Assembly (NCBI GenBank): GCA_030706455.1
Contig: JAUZOL010000001.1
Location: 1-64,000, forward strand
DNA from: Bacteroidota bacterium
GTDB lineage: Bacteria > Bacteroidota > Bacteroidia > Bacteroidales > Paludibacteraceae
Direction: 5' to 3'
DNA length: 64,000 nt
Shown here: piece after piece, positions 35,342-45,321 of the stretch
How positions within the stretch are numbered: the stretch's first letter is position 1
Layout: every line of letters begins with the position of its first letter
Translations under genes and position numbers: made by a program
Notes under the pieces: generated by a model
Database searches by the model: none
Told to the model about the DNA's origin: nothing
Seen by the model: the letters and a program-made list of their open reading frames with translations, nothing else

Positions 35342-37768
35342 CTATTTTATCACGATTTCATAGTCTCCGGCATTCAATTTCGTTTGATAATGACCGGCAC
35401 AGCTTTCTACGTTTTGTTGCCCAACAATTTTTGAAGCTAAACGCACAGTAACCTCTGCATTTTTACTTGCTTCTGCCTGAAAAGATGCGATTGTACCTTT
35501 GGGAACAGAAACGTTGTAAACAATCTCTCCGGTAGTTTTTCTTTCCCAATCGGATCTGATAACTCCAAATGGAGTTTTATAGGAAGTCTTTACAAAATTC
35601 AACCCTACGGGAGCATGAGGCTTCAGATAAAATTGCTGAAAACCGGGATGTTTTTCGTCGGGAGATATACCTCCCAACCAACGGTAGAACCATTCGGAGA
35701 CACTCCCGAACATCGGGTGACAATTGGAATAAGTATTGTCGCTTTCTCGCCAGGCCTCCCAAAGAGTGGTAGCTCCACGATTCACCATATAACCCCAACC
35801 CGGAAATGCAGGACTGTTGACAATATCGAAAACCTGTTGAGTCATTCCCGCCTGCGACAACACATTCAAAATGTATTTCGTACCGAATATACCGGTAGTA
35901 AAATGGCCGTTTTCGCTTCTCTTTACCACTGCAATAAGAGAATCAGCCACTGCCTTCTTGACGTTTTCTGCTATCGCGCCGGAGTACAACAATGCGGAAT
36001 ACAAGGTTTGTTTATTTACCTTTTCAACATCCGCACCCGGTTTTTTCCAGTATGTCTCCTGGAGTTTCGCCCTGAGTTTGGCTTCCAGTTTTGAGAAACG
36101 TTTTTCATTGGCTTTATCATGCATCAACGCCGCAAAGCGTTTCATCACTCCGGCCGCCTGCAAATAGTGGCAGGTTCCGGTAATCTGGACCGGCACCGGA
36201 ATCATCGACTCGTGATCGCCGAGCCCGTTATCAACAATTAATCCGGGGTGCAAGCGGGCCACCTTATCCATCCATTTCAGATCGCGCGCATACATTTCGC
36301 AAACAATCTCGGTGTCGTTGTAATATTCGTACAGTTTATCCTGCATGAAAAGGAATGCCGATTCCCAGCTTATTCCGCAATATGCCAATCCGATAAAAGG
36401 AGCAGTATCTACGAAAATCGAATCGTTCATAGCATCAACCCAATCGTGAACTGCTTTTTTATAGAAATCATGCATTCCAAAATTGTAGATGTACGAGTCG
36501 GCAACAGCATTGATGTCGCCTCCGTAGCCGAAGCGTTCGCGTGCCGGACAATCGGATTCCACGCTTACCAGATTCGATTTGAAAGTGCGGGTACTGATTT
36601 TTTGGATGGCATTCAATATGGGAGAAGAACATTCGAAATGATTGCTCTCTTCCACAGCCGAATTCAGAGCCAGACCTTCAATATCGGATAATTGGGGTTG
36701 ATACCCCAACCCTTTGATTTCCATGTAACGGAAGGTATGAAAGGTAAATCGGGGCGAATACCAAACCACGGTATCCTTGCCAAACACATACGAATCTGTT
36801 TGCAAAGCAAAGTCAGGCGCTCCGGGGCCTCCAATGCCGGCACCTTTTATCTGTCCGCAGGCAGTGGTCATCGGGTTCAGACTTCCATTCTCGTAAATCC
36901 GTTCACCAAAACAAAAAGTAACCGTATCTCCGGGATGTCCTTTCAGTCTGATTTTGTACGTTCCGGCAAAATTGGTACCCATGTCGGCCAAATAAATCCC
37001 CTTGGCCGTACTCTCAATTTTTGCGGGAGTAAACCGGTCGGTCACCTTTACCGGAGCAAAGAAGCGGGACTGTAGTTTTCCACCGGGGCCATCCACCACA
37101 CAAGCTTTAGCCCAGCTTGCATCGTTAAGACCGGGAGCATTCCAACCTGCAATTTCCTGACGGGCATCGTACCATTCGCCTAAATAGACACTGTTTTTGA
37201 GAAGGGGTCCTTCTGTAAACCGCCATGAATTATCGGTAACAATTTCTGCGGTCTTCCCGTTTTTATATTCAACCACCAAACGGGCGATAAATGCCGGAAT
37301 GCCCGTCGGTAAAGACTTGCGGATATTGAGGTTTCCCCACATCCGCAAAGGCAATGGATTGTAAAACCCGTTTCCAAGTGAAACACCCAGACAATTATTC
37401 CCCGATTTGAGCTTTTCCGTCAGGTCGTATTGCGAATAATAGACCCGCTTGCTGTAATTTGTCCATGCCGGATCGAGATAAATATCCCCGATACGCTCTC
37501 CGTTCAGAGTAGCGGCATAGTAGCCGGCGGCTGTGATATACAGTGTCGCTTTACGGATGGTTGAATGATCGAGTGCAAACACCTTGCGAAACAAAGGAGA
37601 CGGATGATTGGCATACATAGCCGCCTCATCGGTAAGCACCGGAGAGCAATTACTGATCCATTTTGCCTGAGCCGGAAGAGCAGATGCCGGGTTCTTTTCT
37701 TTGCCAGAGACGCCGAAACATCCGGCAATCATCAGCAACAGCAACAGAATTCTATTTCCTCTATTCAT
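35342..37768 (-). CDS. GH78 alpha-L-rhamnosidase (probable lipoprotein)
   Basis: An 808-residue exported GH78 enzyme. The ATG at 37768 is preferred: it gives MNRGNRILLLLLMIAGC, a lipoprotein signal with the lipobox MIAGC. An ATG at 37813, overlapping the upstream stop as ATGA, would add 15 residues. Two N-terminal beta domains ('YYAATLNGERIGDIYLDPAWTNY') precede the (alpha/alpha)6 barrel. The motif 'DCPARERFGYGGD' has Asp, Glu and Asp at the expected places, and 'RGATTLWEAW' holds the second catalytic Glu. It removes terminal alpha-L-rhamnose. It is the last gene of TU5, just before the terminator. Confidence 0.85.
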   Translation of the reverse strand: MNRGNRILLLLLMIAGCFGVSGKEKNPASALPAQAKWISNCSPVLTDEAAMYANHPSPLFRKVFALDHSTIRKATLYITAAGYYAATLNGERIGDIYLDPAWTNYSKRVYYSQYDLTEKLKSGNNCLGVSLGNGFYNPLPLRMWGNLNIRKSLPTGIPAFIARLVVEYKNGKTAEIVTDNSWRFTEGPLLKNSVYLGEWYDARQEIAGWNAPGLNDASWAKACVVDGPGGKLQSRFFAPVKVTDRFTPAKIESTAKGIYLADMGTNFAGTYKIRLKGHPGDTVTFCFGERIYENGSLNPMTTACGQIKGAGIGGPGAPDFALQTDSYVFGKDTVVWYSPRFTFHTFRYMEIKGLGYQPQLSDIEGLALNSAVEESNHFECSSPILNAIQKISTRTFKSNLVSVESDCPARERFGYGGDINAVADSYIYNFGMHDFYKKAVHDWVDAMNDSIFVDTAPFIGLAYCGISWESAFLFMQDKLYEYYNDTEIVCEMYARDLKWMDKVARLHPGLIVDNGLGDHESMIPVPVQITGTCHYLQAAGVMKRFAALMHDKANEKRFSKLEAKLRAKLQETYWKKPGADVEKVNKQTLYSALLYSGAIAENVKKAVADSLIAVVKRSENGHFTTGIFGTKYILNVLSQAGMTQQVFDIVNSPAFPGWGYMVNRGATTLWEAWRESDNTYSNCHPMFGSVSEWFYRWLGGISPDEKHPGFQQFYLKPHAPVGLNFVKTSYKTPFGVIRSDWERKTTGEIVYNVSVPKGTIASFQAEASKNAEVTVRLASKIVGQQNVESCAGHYQTKLNAGDYEIVIK

Positions 37769-37809
37769 CTTTCTGTAGGTTAGTATATTATTAAACATGT
37801 CTGGCAGTG

Positions 37810-39066
37810 TCATTCATCAAGCGGTTTTACATTGATTGACCCATCTTTATTCCATATCAAATTTCGAAATTCCATAAAATGCAATCCGTTTTTCTGATGG
37901 GAGATTAAAGATATTTTCCACTGTTTCCCGTCCTTTAGAATCTCGGTTGCTGACACTCCACTCATAATGGTCATTTTATCTTCCGGAGCTTCCTTCCATC
38001 CTTTCACTGGATTTTTACTGGTCAGATAAACAATCCCGTGACGATAGTTTGTATACACCAGATAATAGGTTCCTTTGCGCTTCACCACAAACGGCGACTC
38101 TGGCGGGATATCCAAACTATGTTCCAATCGAATAAAGCCTTCGTCTTTCCAGTTGAGCAAATCAGTAGAACCGGAGATTCCGATGCATTGTTCCTGCTTC
38201 TGTGTTTCCGGGTTCATCCTCATTGATGTATAGTAGCAATAATAATTACGTCCATCTTTCAGGATCATCGGATCCCGGCAATCGGACCATTTATTCTGAT
38301 CATACACTCCCTGAGCCCAAGACCCTGATATAATGACCGGATTTTTTTCATCACGGGTCCAGTTATACAGGTCTTTCGAAGTCGCCAAACATATCGACTG
38401 GCAAACATTGAAATTCACACCTGCATAAAACATATAATAAACGCCTTTGCGCTTAATAATATGCGGAGCCCAGACCTGAAAAACATCCGGGCCTGTTTTC
38501 GGGCATTGCAAAACCGGCTTTTCTATCGTCCAGTTCTTTAAGTCTTTACTAACGGCATGACCAAAATTAAACAACTGATAAGCCGGCCAATCAGTAGCGG
38601 CAATTCCACGAATATAGAAAACATGATATTTTCCATCCTTTTTTATAAACGTATGATCGGTAGTATACCCTCCGGGCTCAGCAAATTTCCCTTCAAACGG
38701 ATCGTTTCCTTCTTTCAGCGTTTTCAAAAACCCTTTTGCCTGAGCAACCATCGCTTCCGCAGACTCATAAGTTCCCCAATCAAATTCACTTTTAATTAGG
38801 GATTTCAGGGTACCACAAGTTTTCTGCTCAGCCCGATTCAGCAGTTCTTCTATAATCCACGCTGCCTTCATCTGATTTTCGATTGTCAGATGCTCCAATC
38901 TGATAGAGCGTGCTTCCGACAAATCGTTTCGCAATGAAGCAATCTCCTTTATCAGGAAAATATCGGATGCAGATAATGTCTTTGCCTCTTGCGCCCCGGC
39001 TGGAGACATAAAGATCACCTGTATCAGCACAGAAATCAATACTCCGACAGCTTTTATTTTCTTCAT
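37810..39066 (-). CDS. GH43/GH32-like five-bladed propeller glycosidase with helical N-terminal extension
   Basis: A 418-residue exported protein, signal peptide 1-25. Residues about 30-118 are predicted helical and not part of the usual family core. The propeller then shows the acidic triad of the GH43/GH32 clans: Asp137 in 'TTDHTFIKKDGKYHVFY', Asp265 in 'SDCRDPMILKDGRNYY' and Glu323 in 'PPESPFVVKRKGTYYLVY'. Such enzymes release arabinofuranose, xylose, galactose or fructose; the first Asp sits in an odd setting, so the subfamily is open. Its stop overlaps a possible ATG of the GH78 gene below it. Confidence 0.7.
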   Translation of the reverse strand: MKKIKAVGVLISVLIQVIFMSPAGAQEAKTLSASDIFLIKEIASLRNDLSEARSIRLEHLTIENQMKAAWIIEELLNRAEQKTCGTLKSLIKSEFDWGTYESAEAMVAQAKGFLKTLKEGNDPFEGKFAEPGGYTTDHTFIKKDGKYHVFYIRGIAATDWPAYQLFNFGHAVSKDLKNWTIEKPVLQCPKTGPDVFQVWAPHIIKRKGVYYMFYAGVNFNVCQSICLATSKDLYNWTRDEKNPVIISGSWAQGVYDQNKWSDCRDPMILKDGRNYYCYYTSMRMNPETQKQEQCIGISGSTDLLNWKDEGFIRLEHSLDIPPESPFVVKRKGTYYLVYTNYRHGIVYLTSKNPVKGWKEAPEDKMTIMSGVSATEILKDGKQWKISLISHQKNGLHFMEFRNLIWNKDGSINVKPLDE

Positions 39067-39126
39067 GATATTTGAACTCGTATTTTGATTTGCATTTCAA
39101 ATTAAACTAACTGCACACGGCTATTG

Positions 39127-41109
39127 TTACAAGTTAATCGTTAGTGTTTTCCCGTCCGAAACGGGTTTCACTATCGTTTTTGTTTTTGATATTACTTTGA
39201 CCTGCAAACCCGAATGTTTACGAACTACTTCAATATCAAATTCGTTTCCAAAGGCATTGATTTTCCGCAACGCCATTTTGTTCCAGCTTTTCGGCAAACG
39301 GGGCGACAGTTCAAACGACTTCAGACCTGTGGGACGAATGCCAAATAATCCTTCGGTGAAGATTCTGCAATACAATCCGCTTTCGGCAGAAAGATGGCGC
39401 TGTCCTCCTTCAGGATAGGCCTCCACCGGATAGGGCACATGCTCCCCCAACAACCGACGTTGCGAATAATATTGAAGATATTTAACGGCTTTGTCGGTCT
39501 CACCGGCCTGAAGCACTCCTCTGAGTGCATACAGAGTTGATCGATCCCAAAACGTTTTATCGCCAGCCAGAGTTGCCAACCCGTCTTCGGTCCACAAACG
39601 CGGAGAAAACAGGGCGTTGATGGTTCCTTGTGCACGGTCGTAAATGCCTACCGTCAGCGGCATGCAAATCCAGGAACGCAACACCTCATTACCGTCGTAG
39701 TAGCGATAAGTGGGGAAACCATCCACGGTACGACCAAAAAAGGATTCTATATTACGGCGCAACGTTTGTGCTTCTTCGCGATACAACTGCATTTGCGCAT
39801 CACTCTTACCCAGATCTTTTCCCAATTTTGCAGTCGATATTAGCGCATCGTAATACAAACTGGAGGTACACAAATTGGCTTTCCCTGCCGGGAAACGACC
39901 TTCAAGTTCGTCAGCATCAGAAGTAACAACCCCTTCGTTATTCAGCTTTCGTTTATTGTATTCAAGGCACCATTCTATCAGCGGCCACAGTTTTTGAGCA
40001 CTCTCTTTATTTCCCAATGCCAATGCAAAGCGTGATGCTCCGTAAGCAATCATAGCCGCATCACCCCGATCGCCGGCACCATTCCAGATGTCGGTTCCTT
40101 CGGCAATAATCGAACTTGGAATCGGTTTGTATTCGTCGTTCATAAAACGGGCAAAATGGAGATAAGCGTTAAGAGTAGCCTCATTTCCTTTCGCATATCC
40201 CAGGTAAGGAAAGAACGGACCGACATATTCGGCCTGATCGTTTGCCCAGATAGCGGCATAATAAGCCACTCCGCCCGGACTGTGCATATATCCACCTTTG
40301 GTTTTAAAGATGCTTTCCGAAGCCCGGATCTTGGCAAACTGGAAAGCCCGGTTCAGCACATTATCCGGAGTTTCAAGCACCAAGTTATTGCTCCACATTT
40401 CCACAAGAATCTTCCGCCTGTTTTTTTCTACTGCAACAGCCATTTTGGAATAGCTGCCACCAAGAGGTTGAGCTGCAATACGCAAATTCCATGTCAGGGT
40501 TTGACCCGGATTCAACCAGTAAAAGCCTCCACCTTCAAGCTCGGCAATGATTTGATAACTACCTCTCACTCCCCGTTCGGGATCTGTGGTTGCAATCACT
40601 CTGGAATGAGGAATCTCAACCGATATTCGTTCCGACGATTTATTGGTCAGCGAATACTCTTCGTAACAAGCCGGATGTTCAGGCGAGGGAAAGATAGTAC
40701 GCAGCAATTCCGCCTGAGACGATTTGCTCCTTACCTGCATCAAACCGTGAAGCGAGATTTCCGTTGTCTCCAGTTTCTCCAACGATTGCCCGTTAACCTT
40801 GATGGTTGACAGACAATCGTCATTTACCGAATGAATCAGACTTCCATAAGTATTGTTGGGAATAGTGCGAAGCATCGGCCACACCAGCTGTCGTTCCAAA
40901 TGAAAAGAACGATCGGCTCCGACCGAATATCTCAAAATCACCGAAATGCTGTCGCCACTCATTTCAATATGGTCGGAATGTGGCAAACCTTCACCGATTT
41001 GCCAGGAGATTTGACCTCCTGGCATCAGCTTCCAACGGTTTTCAGCTAACAAAGAACCTAAAACAAACAGACTAATAAACAACAAAACAGAGAACCGTGG
41101 ATTTTTCAT
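39127..41109 (-). CDS. Exported six-hairpin glycosidase-like protein, family unassigned
   Basis: A 660-residue exported protein (signal peptide 1-22). An N-terminal beta-sandwich (about 25-230) precedes a long (alpha/alpha)6-type region with repeats such as 'GVAYYAAIWANDQAEYVGPFFPYLGY', 'EGTDIWNGAGDRGDAAMIAYGASRFA' and 'EAYPEGGQRHLSAESGLYCRIFTEGLFGI'. The architecture recalls GH37/GH63/GH65-like enzymes, but I cannot match it to one family. 'IWANDQAEY' and 'HLSAESGLY' hold the most likely catalytic acids. It sits between the GH43-like gene and a GH20 gene in TU5, so an exo-glycosidase role is likely. Confidence 0.55.
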   Translation of the reverse strand: MKNPRFSVLLFISLFVLGSLLAENRWKLMPGGQISWQIGEGLPHSDHIEMSGDSISVILRYSVGADRSFHLERQLVWPMLRTIPNNTYGSLIHSVNDDCLSTIKVNGQSLEKLETTEISLHGLMQVRSKSSQAELLRTIFPSPEHPACYEEYSLTNKSSERISVEIPHSRVIATTDPERGVRGSYQIIAELEGGGFYWLNPGQTLTWNLRIAAQPLGGSYSKMAVAVEKNRRKILVEMWSNNLVLETPDNVLNRAFQFAKIRASESIFKTKGGYMHSPGGVAYYAAIWANDQAEYVGPFFPYLGYAKGNEATLNAYLHFARFMNDEYKPIPSSIIAEGTDIWNGAGDRGDAAMIAYGASRFALALGNKESAQKLWPLIEWCLEYNKRKLNNEGVVTSDADELEGRFPAGKANLCTSSLYYDALISTAKLGKDLGKSDAQMQLYREEAQTLRRNIESFFGRTVDGFPTYRYYDGNEVLRSWICMPLTVGIYDRAQGTINALFSPRLWTEDGLATLAGDKTFWDRSTLYALRGVLQAGETDKAVKYLQYYSQRRLLGEHVPYPVEAYPEGGQRHLSAESGLYCRIFTEGLFGIRPTGLKSFELSPRLPKSWNKMALRKINAFGNEFDIEVVRKHSGLQVKVISKTKTIVKPVSDGKTLTINL

Positions 41110-41141
41110 TTCGGCAACAATAAAACAAGTCTTCCAATCAT

Positions 41142-43001
41142 TTATCGTCTTTTTAATTCATCGAATGTAATAACCAATAAACGTCCGACAGGTTTGCCAT
41201 CACGATAGGTAATTGCCCAAATTTCAGACGATCCCTTAGGAGTCTTAATCGGTTGTCCATCATATTTTGCGGAAAATTTATCAGGAAAAGTACAATCGAA
41301 CGTGTAGTAAATATCCAGTCCTTTAATTTCAGGAGTGAACACAATCCGGGAATCGCCATCAGCCGATTTTACCATTGCAATTTCAGGATCGTAGATACTG
41401 GTTGCATAGTTTACCTCTGCCTGATCAAAACGCGGGAACTGTGCTTCCATACGAGGAACGAACTCGTCCCAGCTGCGATTCTTTTTAGGCGACCACAAGA
41501 TTTCTGACAAAACCAGCGCACGGGGCCAGGTCATATACTCCACTCTTCTGAAGTTAGGGATAAATTCACACCACACATTGCCCTGTCCTCCCAAAATATA
41601 ACTTGAATCTACGCCCTGAGGAACCGGTTCAAACTCGTAAATCCGTTTTGCACGTAAAAAACCGAAAGAGTTCCGTTCTATATTTTTTTCGCCTTGCAGA
41701 TAATCAAGATAGCAAAACGAAGTAGGCGACATTACAGCATGGTGACCGGCTTTGGCAGCAGCAATAGCGCCATCAAGTCCGCGCCACGACATCACGGTAG
41801 CATCGGGAGCAATTCCACCTTCCAAAATTTCGTCCCAACCGATGAGTTTTTTACCTTTGGATGCCAAAATCTTACCTATTCTTTGGGTGAAATAACTTTG
41901 CAATTGAGCTAAATCCTTGAGATTTTCGTCTTTCATCCGTTGCTGACATTTCGGACAATTTTTCCAAAATTCACGATTGGCTTCATCACCTCCGATATGA
42001 ATATATTCCCCGGGAAACAAAGAGGCCAACTCTCCAAAAATAACATCCAACATTTTGAAGTTATTCTCGTTACCCACACATAATACGTTCTCTCCGATTC
42101 CATTATTGGTACCTGCCGATACTTTCACTTGTTTACCGGCACACGACATTTCGGGATAAGCGGCAATTGCAGCACAACTATGAGCAGGAACATCTACTTC
42201 CGGAACAATGGTTACAAAGCGATCTGCGGCATATTTCACAATTTCGCGAATGTCATCCTGGGTATAGAATCCTCCGTAAGTTGCAGCTTCACCAGACTGT
42301 TCGGGCTCGAACGAACCGTAACGACCGGTACGGGAGACACTCCAAGCGCCGACACTGGTCAACTTCGGGAAAGACTTGATTTCGACACGCCATCCGTTAT
42401 CGTCTGTCAGGTGCCAGTGAAATACATTGTACTTGTATTTGACCATTTGGTCGATAAAGCGTTTCACTTCATCTTTGCTAAAGAAATGACGGCTGACATC
42501 CAGCATCAGCCCGCGCCATTTGAAACGCGGATAATCGGAAACATTGGCACAAGCGATAGCCACCGATCCCTTTGCCTTAGCCGGAGGAATGAGTTGTAAC
42601 AATGTTTGTGCTCCGTAAAACAGTCCGGCAGGTTTGTTGGCCGAAATAGTAATGCCTTGTGTAGTCACCGTCAAAGAATAACCCTCGTTTGCCAGACGGC
42701 TACTTGCCTGATTGTTCAATTTGAATGCAATGGCCTGTGTTGTCTTGCCAGCAACCACCTCCAATTTTTGACCGGTTAACGAGGCCAGTTGTGCCGCAAA
42801 CAAATCAGCCACTTCCCGGATATCCTTATTGCCTGCAGGTACGACAATCTTTGTTTTTGCCGTCAACTGAAATGCTCCTGCAAGACTTTTGGCTTCCACC
42901 GGTTGTGGAACTAAATTTTTCACGTTTTGCCCTGCTACGGGCACTTCCACGCCTGCTAAAATCAGGCACAAACACGCCACCAATCTAACGAATCGATTCA
43001 T
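41142..43001 (-). CDS. GH20 beta-N-acetylhexosaminidase (paralog 1)
   Basis: A 619-residue exported GH20 enzyme with signal peptide 1-24. The GH20b domain (about 28-155) is followed by the barrel from 'YPRFKWRGLMLDVSRHFFSKDEVKRF'. 'FHWHLTDDNGWRVEI' and the catalytic pair Asp339-Glu340 in 'YIHIGGDEANREFW' are intact. Just after it comes 'NCPKCQQRM', a CxxC pair found in both GH20 copies here. The C-terminal tail has a small beta domain ('GLDIYYTFDCTFPDKFSAKYDG'). It removes terminal beta-GlcNAc or beta-GalNAc by substrate-assisted catalysis. It is a clear duplicate of the 48926 gene in the same TU5. Confidence 0.92.
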   Translation of the reverse strand: MNRFVRLVACLCLILAGVEVPVAGQNVKNLVPQPVEAKSLAGAFQLTAKTKIVVPAGNKDIREVADLFAAQLASLTGQKLEVVAGKTTQAIAFKLNNQASSRLANEGYSLTVTTQGITISANKPAGLFYGAQTLLQLIPPAKAKGSVAIACANVSDYPRFKWRGLMLDVSRHFFSKDEVKRFIDQMVKYKYNVFHWHLTDDNGWRVEIKSFPKLTSVGAWSVSRTGRYGSFEPEQSGEAATYGGFYTQDDIREIVKYAADRFVTIVPEVDVPAHSCAAIAAYPEMSCAGKQVKVSAGTNNGIGENVLCVGNENNFKMLDVIFGELASLFPGEYIHIGGDEANREFWKNCPKCQQRMKDENLKDLAQLQSYFTQRIGKILASKGKKLIGWDEILEGGIAPDATVMSWRGLDGAIAAAKAGHHAVMSPTSFCYLDYLQGEKNIERNSFGFLRAKRIYEFEPVPQGVDSSYILGGQGNVWCEFIPNFRRVEYMTWPRALVLSEILWSPKKNRSWDEFVPRMEAQFPRFDQAEVNYATSIYDPEIAMVKSADGDSRIVFTPEIKGLDIYYTFDCTFPDKFSAKYDGQPIKTPKGSSEIWAITYRDGKPVGRLLVITFDELKRR

Positions 43002-43063
43002 AATTAAGGTTTTAATTTTTATTTCTACTTGAATTGTAATTTTATAATTGAAGCTCTCATCAT

Positions 43064-45271
43064 TTAATGCGCATTAATCAGGCGAAGCAACATAACACCA
43101 TGGCTCGGGACATTTACACTTAGCTGATCGTGATGCAAACCCAAATCTTTCTGACGCCAAACGTCGCGAACCCGATAATTTCCCTCAATATTCAAAGTGG
43201 TCCATGATAGCACAGCACTTTTCTTAGGTTGATCCGAGAGATTAAAAAGCCCCACGGCTAAGCTACCGTCTGCTAAAGTTTTAGCAAATATTTGCACCTG
43301 ATCTTTATCACTAATCCGTTGAGCTTGTTTTCCCGATTCATCCTGATTGATGGCAATCACTTCCGAATTACAAAGCAGGTTTTTCGTAAAATCGTCCATC
43401 TGCTGTAAATCACATCCGATGAGCAAAGGAGCGGACAATAAGCTCCACAAGCTAATATGGGTATATTGTTCATCTGGAGTCAACCGGTTGGGACGCACTT
43501 CTCCCCAACCCAATTTACCGACCACCAGCATGTCCGGATCATTCCAGTTGCCAGGTTTTGCATACGGATATTTATCTGCCTGAGAAAATCCTATTCCCGA
43601 CATACTTTCCCAGGTATCGGTAATATCGCCGGTAGTGCGCCAAAGATTGCCATTGGTTTCGCCGCCCCATTTCCATACATCGCCCATTCCGTACTGACAC
43701 AGGCTATAGACAATGTCGCGAGGCTGACGTTTCAGAATATCGCCCATCAAATTGTACGGTTCCTTCAACTCTGCAAGGGTGGCGTTCGGTTTTATGTAAG
43801 TATAGCCGCACCAGTCATATTTTATGTAATCAAAGCCCCATTTCGACCATGTTGCAGCATCTTGTTCTTCATGCTGATAACTTCCCAAGAAACCACCGCA
43901 GGTAGTCGGACCGGGACTGGAATACAGCCCCATTTTCAATCCTTTGCTGTGTACATATTCCGTCAACGCTTTCATATCAGGGAATTTTTCATTGGCCTCA
44001 ATTTCACCCTTGGCATTCCGTTTTGGAGCCTCCCAGCCGTCGTCGATGTTGATATAACTCCAGCCATAATCAGCCAGGCCATCATTGATAAAGGCATCTG
44101 CGGATGCACGTACTTTGCGGTCATCAACGGTGAGACCCCAGCAATTCCAGCTATTCCAACCCATCGGAGGTGTAAGTGCAAGTTGTTGGCCGACTACAAT
44201 TTTCAACTTCTTAACAGCCGATCCGGCGCTATTCTGAGCATTTAACGTTACCACATATTCTCCTGCTTTGGCTATCGAACCTGAAATAACACCCTGAACA
44301 GCATCAAAAGTCAATCCATCAGGCAACCCGGCAACCGAGAAAGTCATCGGACGAACACCTGTAACCGGCATGCGGTAGATCACCGGCGAACCGGGACGCA
44401 CGGCATATACGCCAGCTCCATTAATCGAAGGTTTTTTCGGTGCTTTCGGTGTCAGAATATAAGGGACTCCGTCATAAGCTTCCATGGTTTTTCCGGACTC
44501 TTGTTCCGTGAACTTATACATAATGCCATAAGAAACGCCTTCGGGTATTGTTGCCTGAAAACGATAGTTACACGGTTGTTTCTTTGTTATTCGCACAACC
44601 TTTGTTTGCATTTTCGACAGTTCGCCGGTTTCGTTATTTTTCAACGTCACTTCCAGTTTACCTGTTGCAACCATATCAGCGGATGTTTTGATAACAATCA
44701 GTTTATTCACTTTGGTGCGGTTAGAAACCGTAACCGGATGATTGAGATTATCGAACGAAATAAATTCCATTGTAGATGCCTGTCGTATCAGAGGCTGACC
44801 CTCAAACATTCCGCCGGGGCCGGAATTATCGAGTACCTTGACCGCAATTATATTTTCTTTATCCCAACGAATAGCCGGATTAGAACAAGATATATAATAC
44901 ACCCTATCTTCATCCCAACGCGAGGTACTTCCGATCAACTGTCCATTCACAAAAGTTGAATCAAGGTCGTCGATTTTGCCCATACAAAATGCAAGTCCAA
45001 CTTTGTTCTTCAAAGCCGATGGAATAACCACCTTTGCCCGATACCAGGCATAACCGTCATAATCGGCATAGCCTACTTTTTCCCAATTGGCAGGCACTGT
45101 AATGTTTGCCCATCCAGAATCATCAAATGCAGGAGCTGCCCATCTATCGTTAGAGCCCTTTTGGAATTTCCAATTCTTAATCTCCACCGTCTTATTTCCG
45201 GCTACCTGCAAAGAACCCGCAAAAAGGATCTGACAAGTAAACAGTAACATTAAAAACGAGAACTGTCTCAT
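43064..45271 (-). CDS. GH27 alpha-galactosidase with N-terminal carbohydrate-binding-like and Ig-like domains
   Basis: A 735-residue exported protein. A GH2-like jelly-roll covers about 28-165, a second beta domain runs to about 280, and a short Ig-like repeat (about 281-362, 'FSVAGLPDGLTFDAVQGVISG') comes before the GH27 barrel at 'TPPMGWNSWNCWGLTVDD'. The nucleophile is Asp486 in 'YIKYDWCGY' and the acid/base is Asp549 in 'WRTTGDITDTW'. GH27 enzymes release alpha-galactose, alpha-GalNAc or beta-L-arabinopyranose. The long N-terminal part is more than the usual GH27 core and suggests binding to a polymeric substrate. Confidence 0.88.
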   Translation of the reverse strand: MRQFSFLMLLFTCQILFAGSLQVAGNKTVEIKNWKFQKGSNDRWAAPAFDDSGWANITVPANWEKVGYADYDGYAWYRAKVVIPSALKNKVGLAFCMGKIDDLDSTFVNGQLIGSTSRWDEDRVYYISCSNPAIRWDKENIIAVKVLDNSGPGGMFEGQPLIRQASTMEFISFDNLNHPVTVSNRTKVNKLIVIKTSADMVATGKLEVTLKNNETGELSKMQTKVVRITKKQPCNYRFQATIPEGVSYGIMYKFTEQESGKTMEAYDGVPYILTPKAPKKPSINGAGVYAVRPGSPVIYRMPVTGVRPMTFSVAGLPDGLTFDAVQGVISGSIAKAGEYVVTLNAQNSAGSAVKKLKIVVGQQLALTPPMGWNSWNCWGLTVDDRKVRASADAFINDGLADYGWSYINIDDGWEAPKRNAKGEIEANEKFPDMKALTEYVHSKGLKMGLYSSPGPTTCGGFLGSYQHEEQDAATWSKWGFDYIKYDWCGYTYIKPNATLAELKEPYNLMGDILKRQPRDIVYSLCQYGMGDVWKWGGETNGNLWRTTGDITDTWESMSGIGFSQADKYPYAKPGNWNDPDMLVVGKLGWGEVRPNRLTPDEQYTHISLWSLLSAPLLIGCDLQQMDDFTKNLLCNSEVIAINQDESGKQAQRISDKDQVQIFAKTLADGSLAVGLFNLSDQPKKSAVLSWTTLNIEGNYRVRDVWRQKDLGLHHDQLSVNVPSHGVMLLRLINAH

Positions 45272-45300
45272 ATATTAAATTTTAGGTTAGTTTATTTTTA

Positions 45301-45318
45301 AGGCTATTAAAAAAGCCT
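45301..45318 (-). other. Short hairpin between two TU5 genes
   Basis: AGGCT (45301-45305) and AGCCT (45314-45318) can pair just below the stop of the GH78 gene. The tail on the minus strand is A-rich and not T-rich, so it is not a standard terminator. Confidence 0.25.
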
Positions 45319-45321
45319 GTT

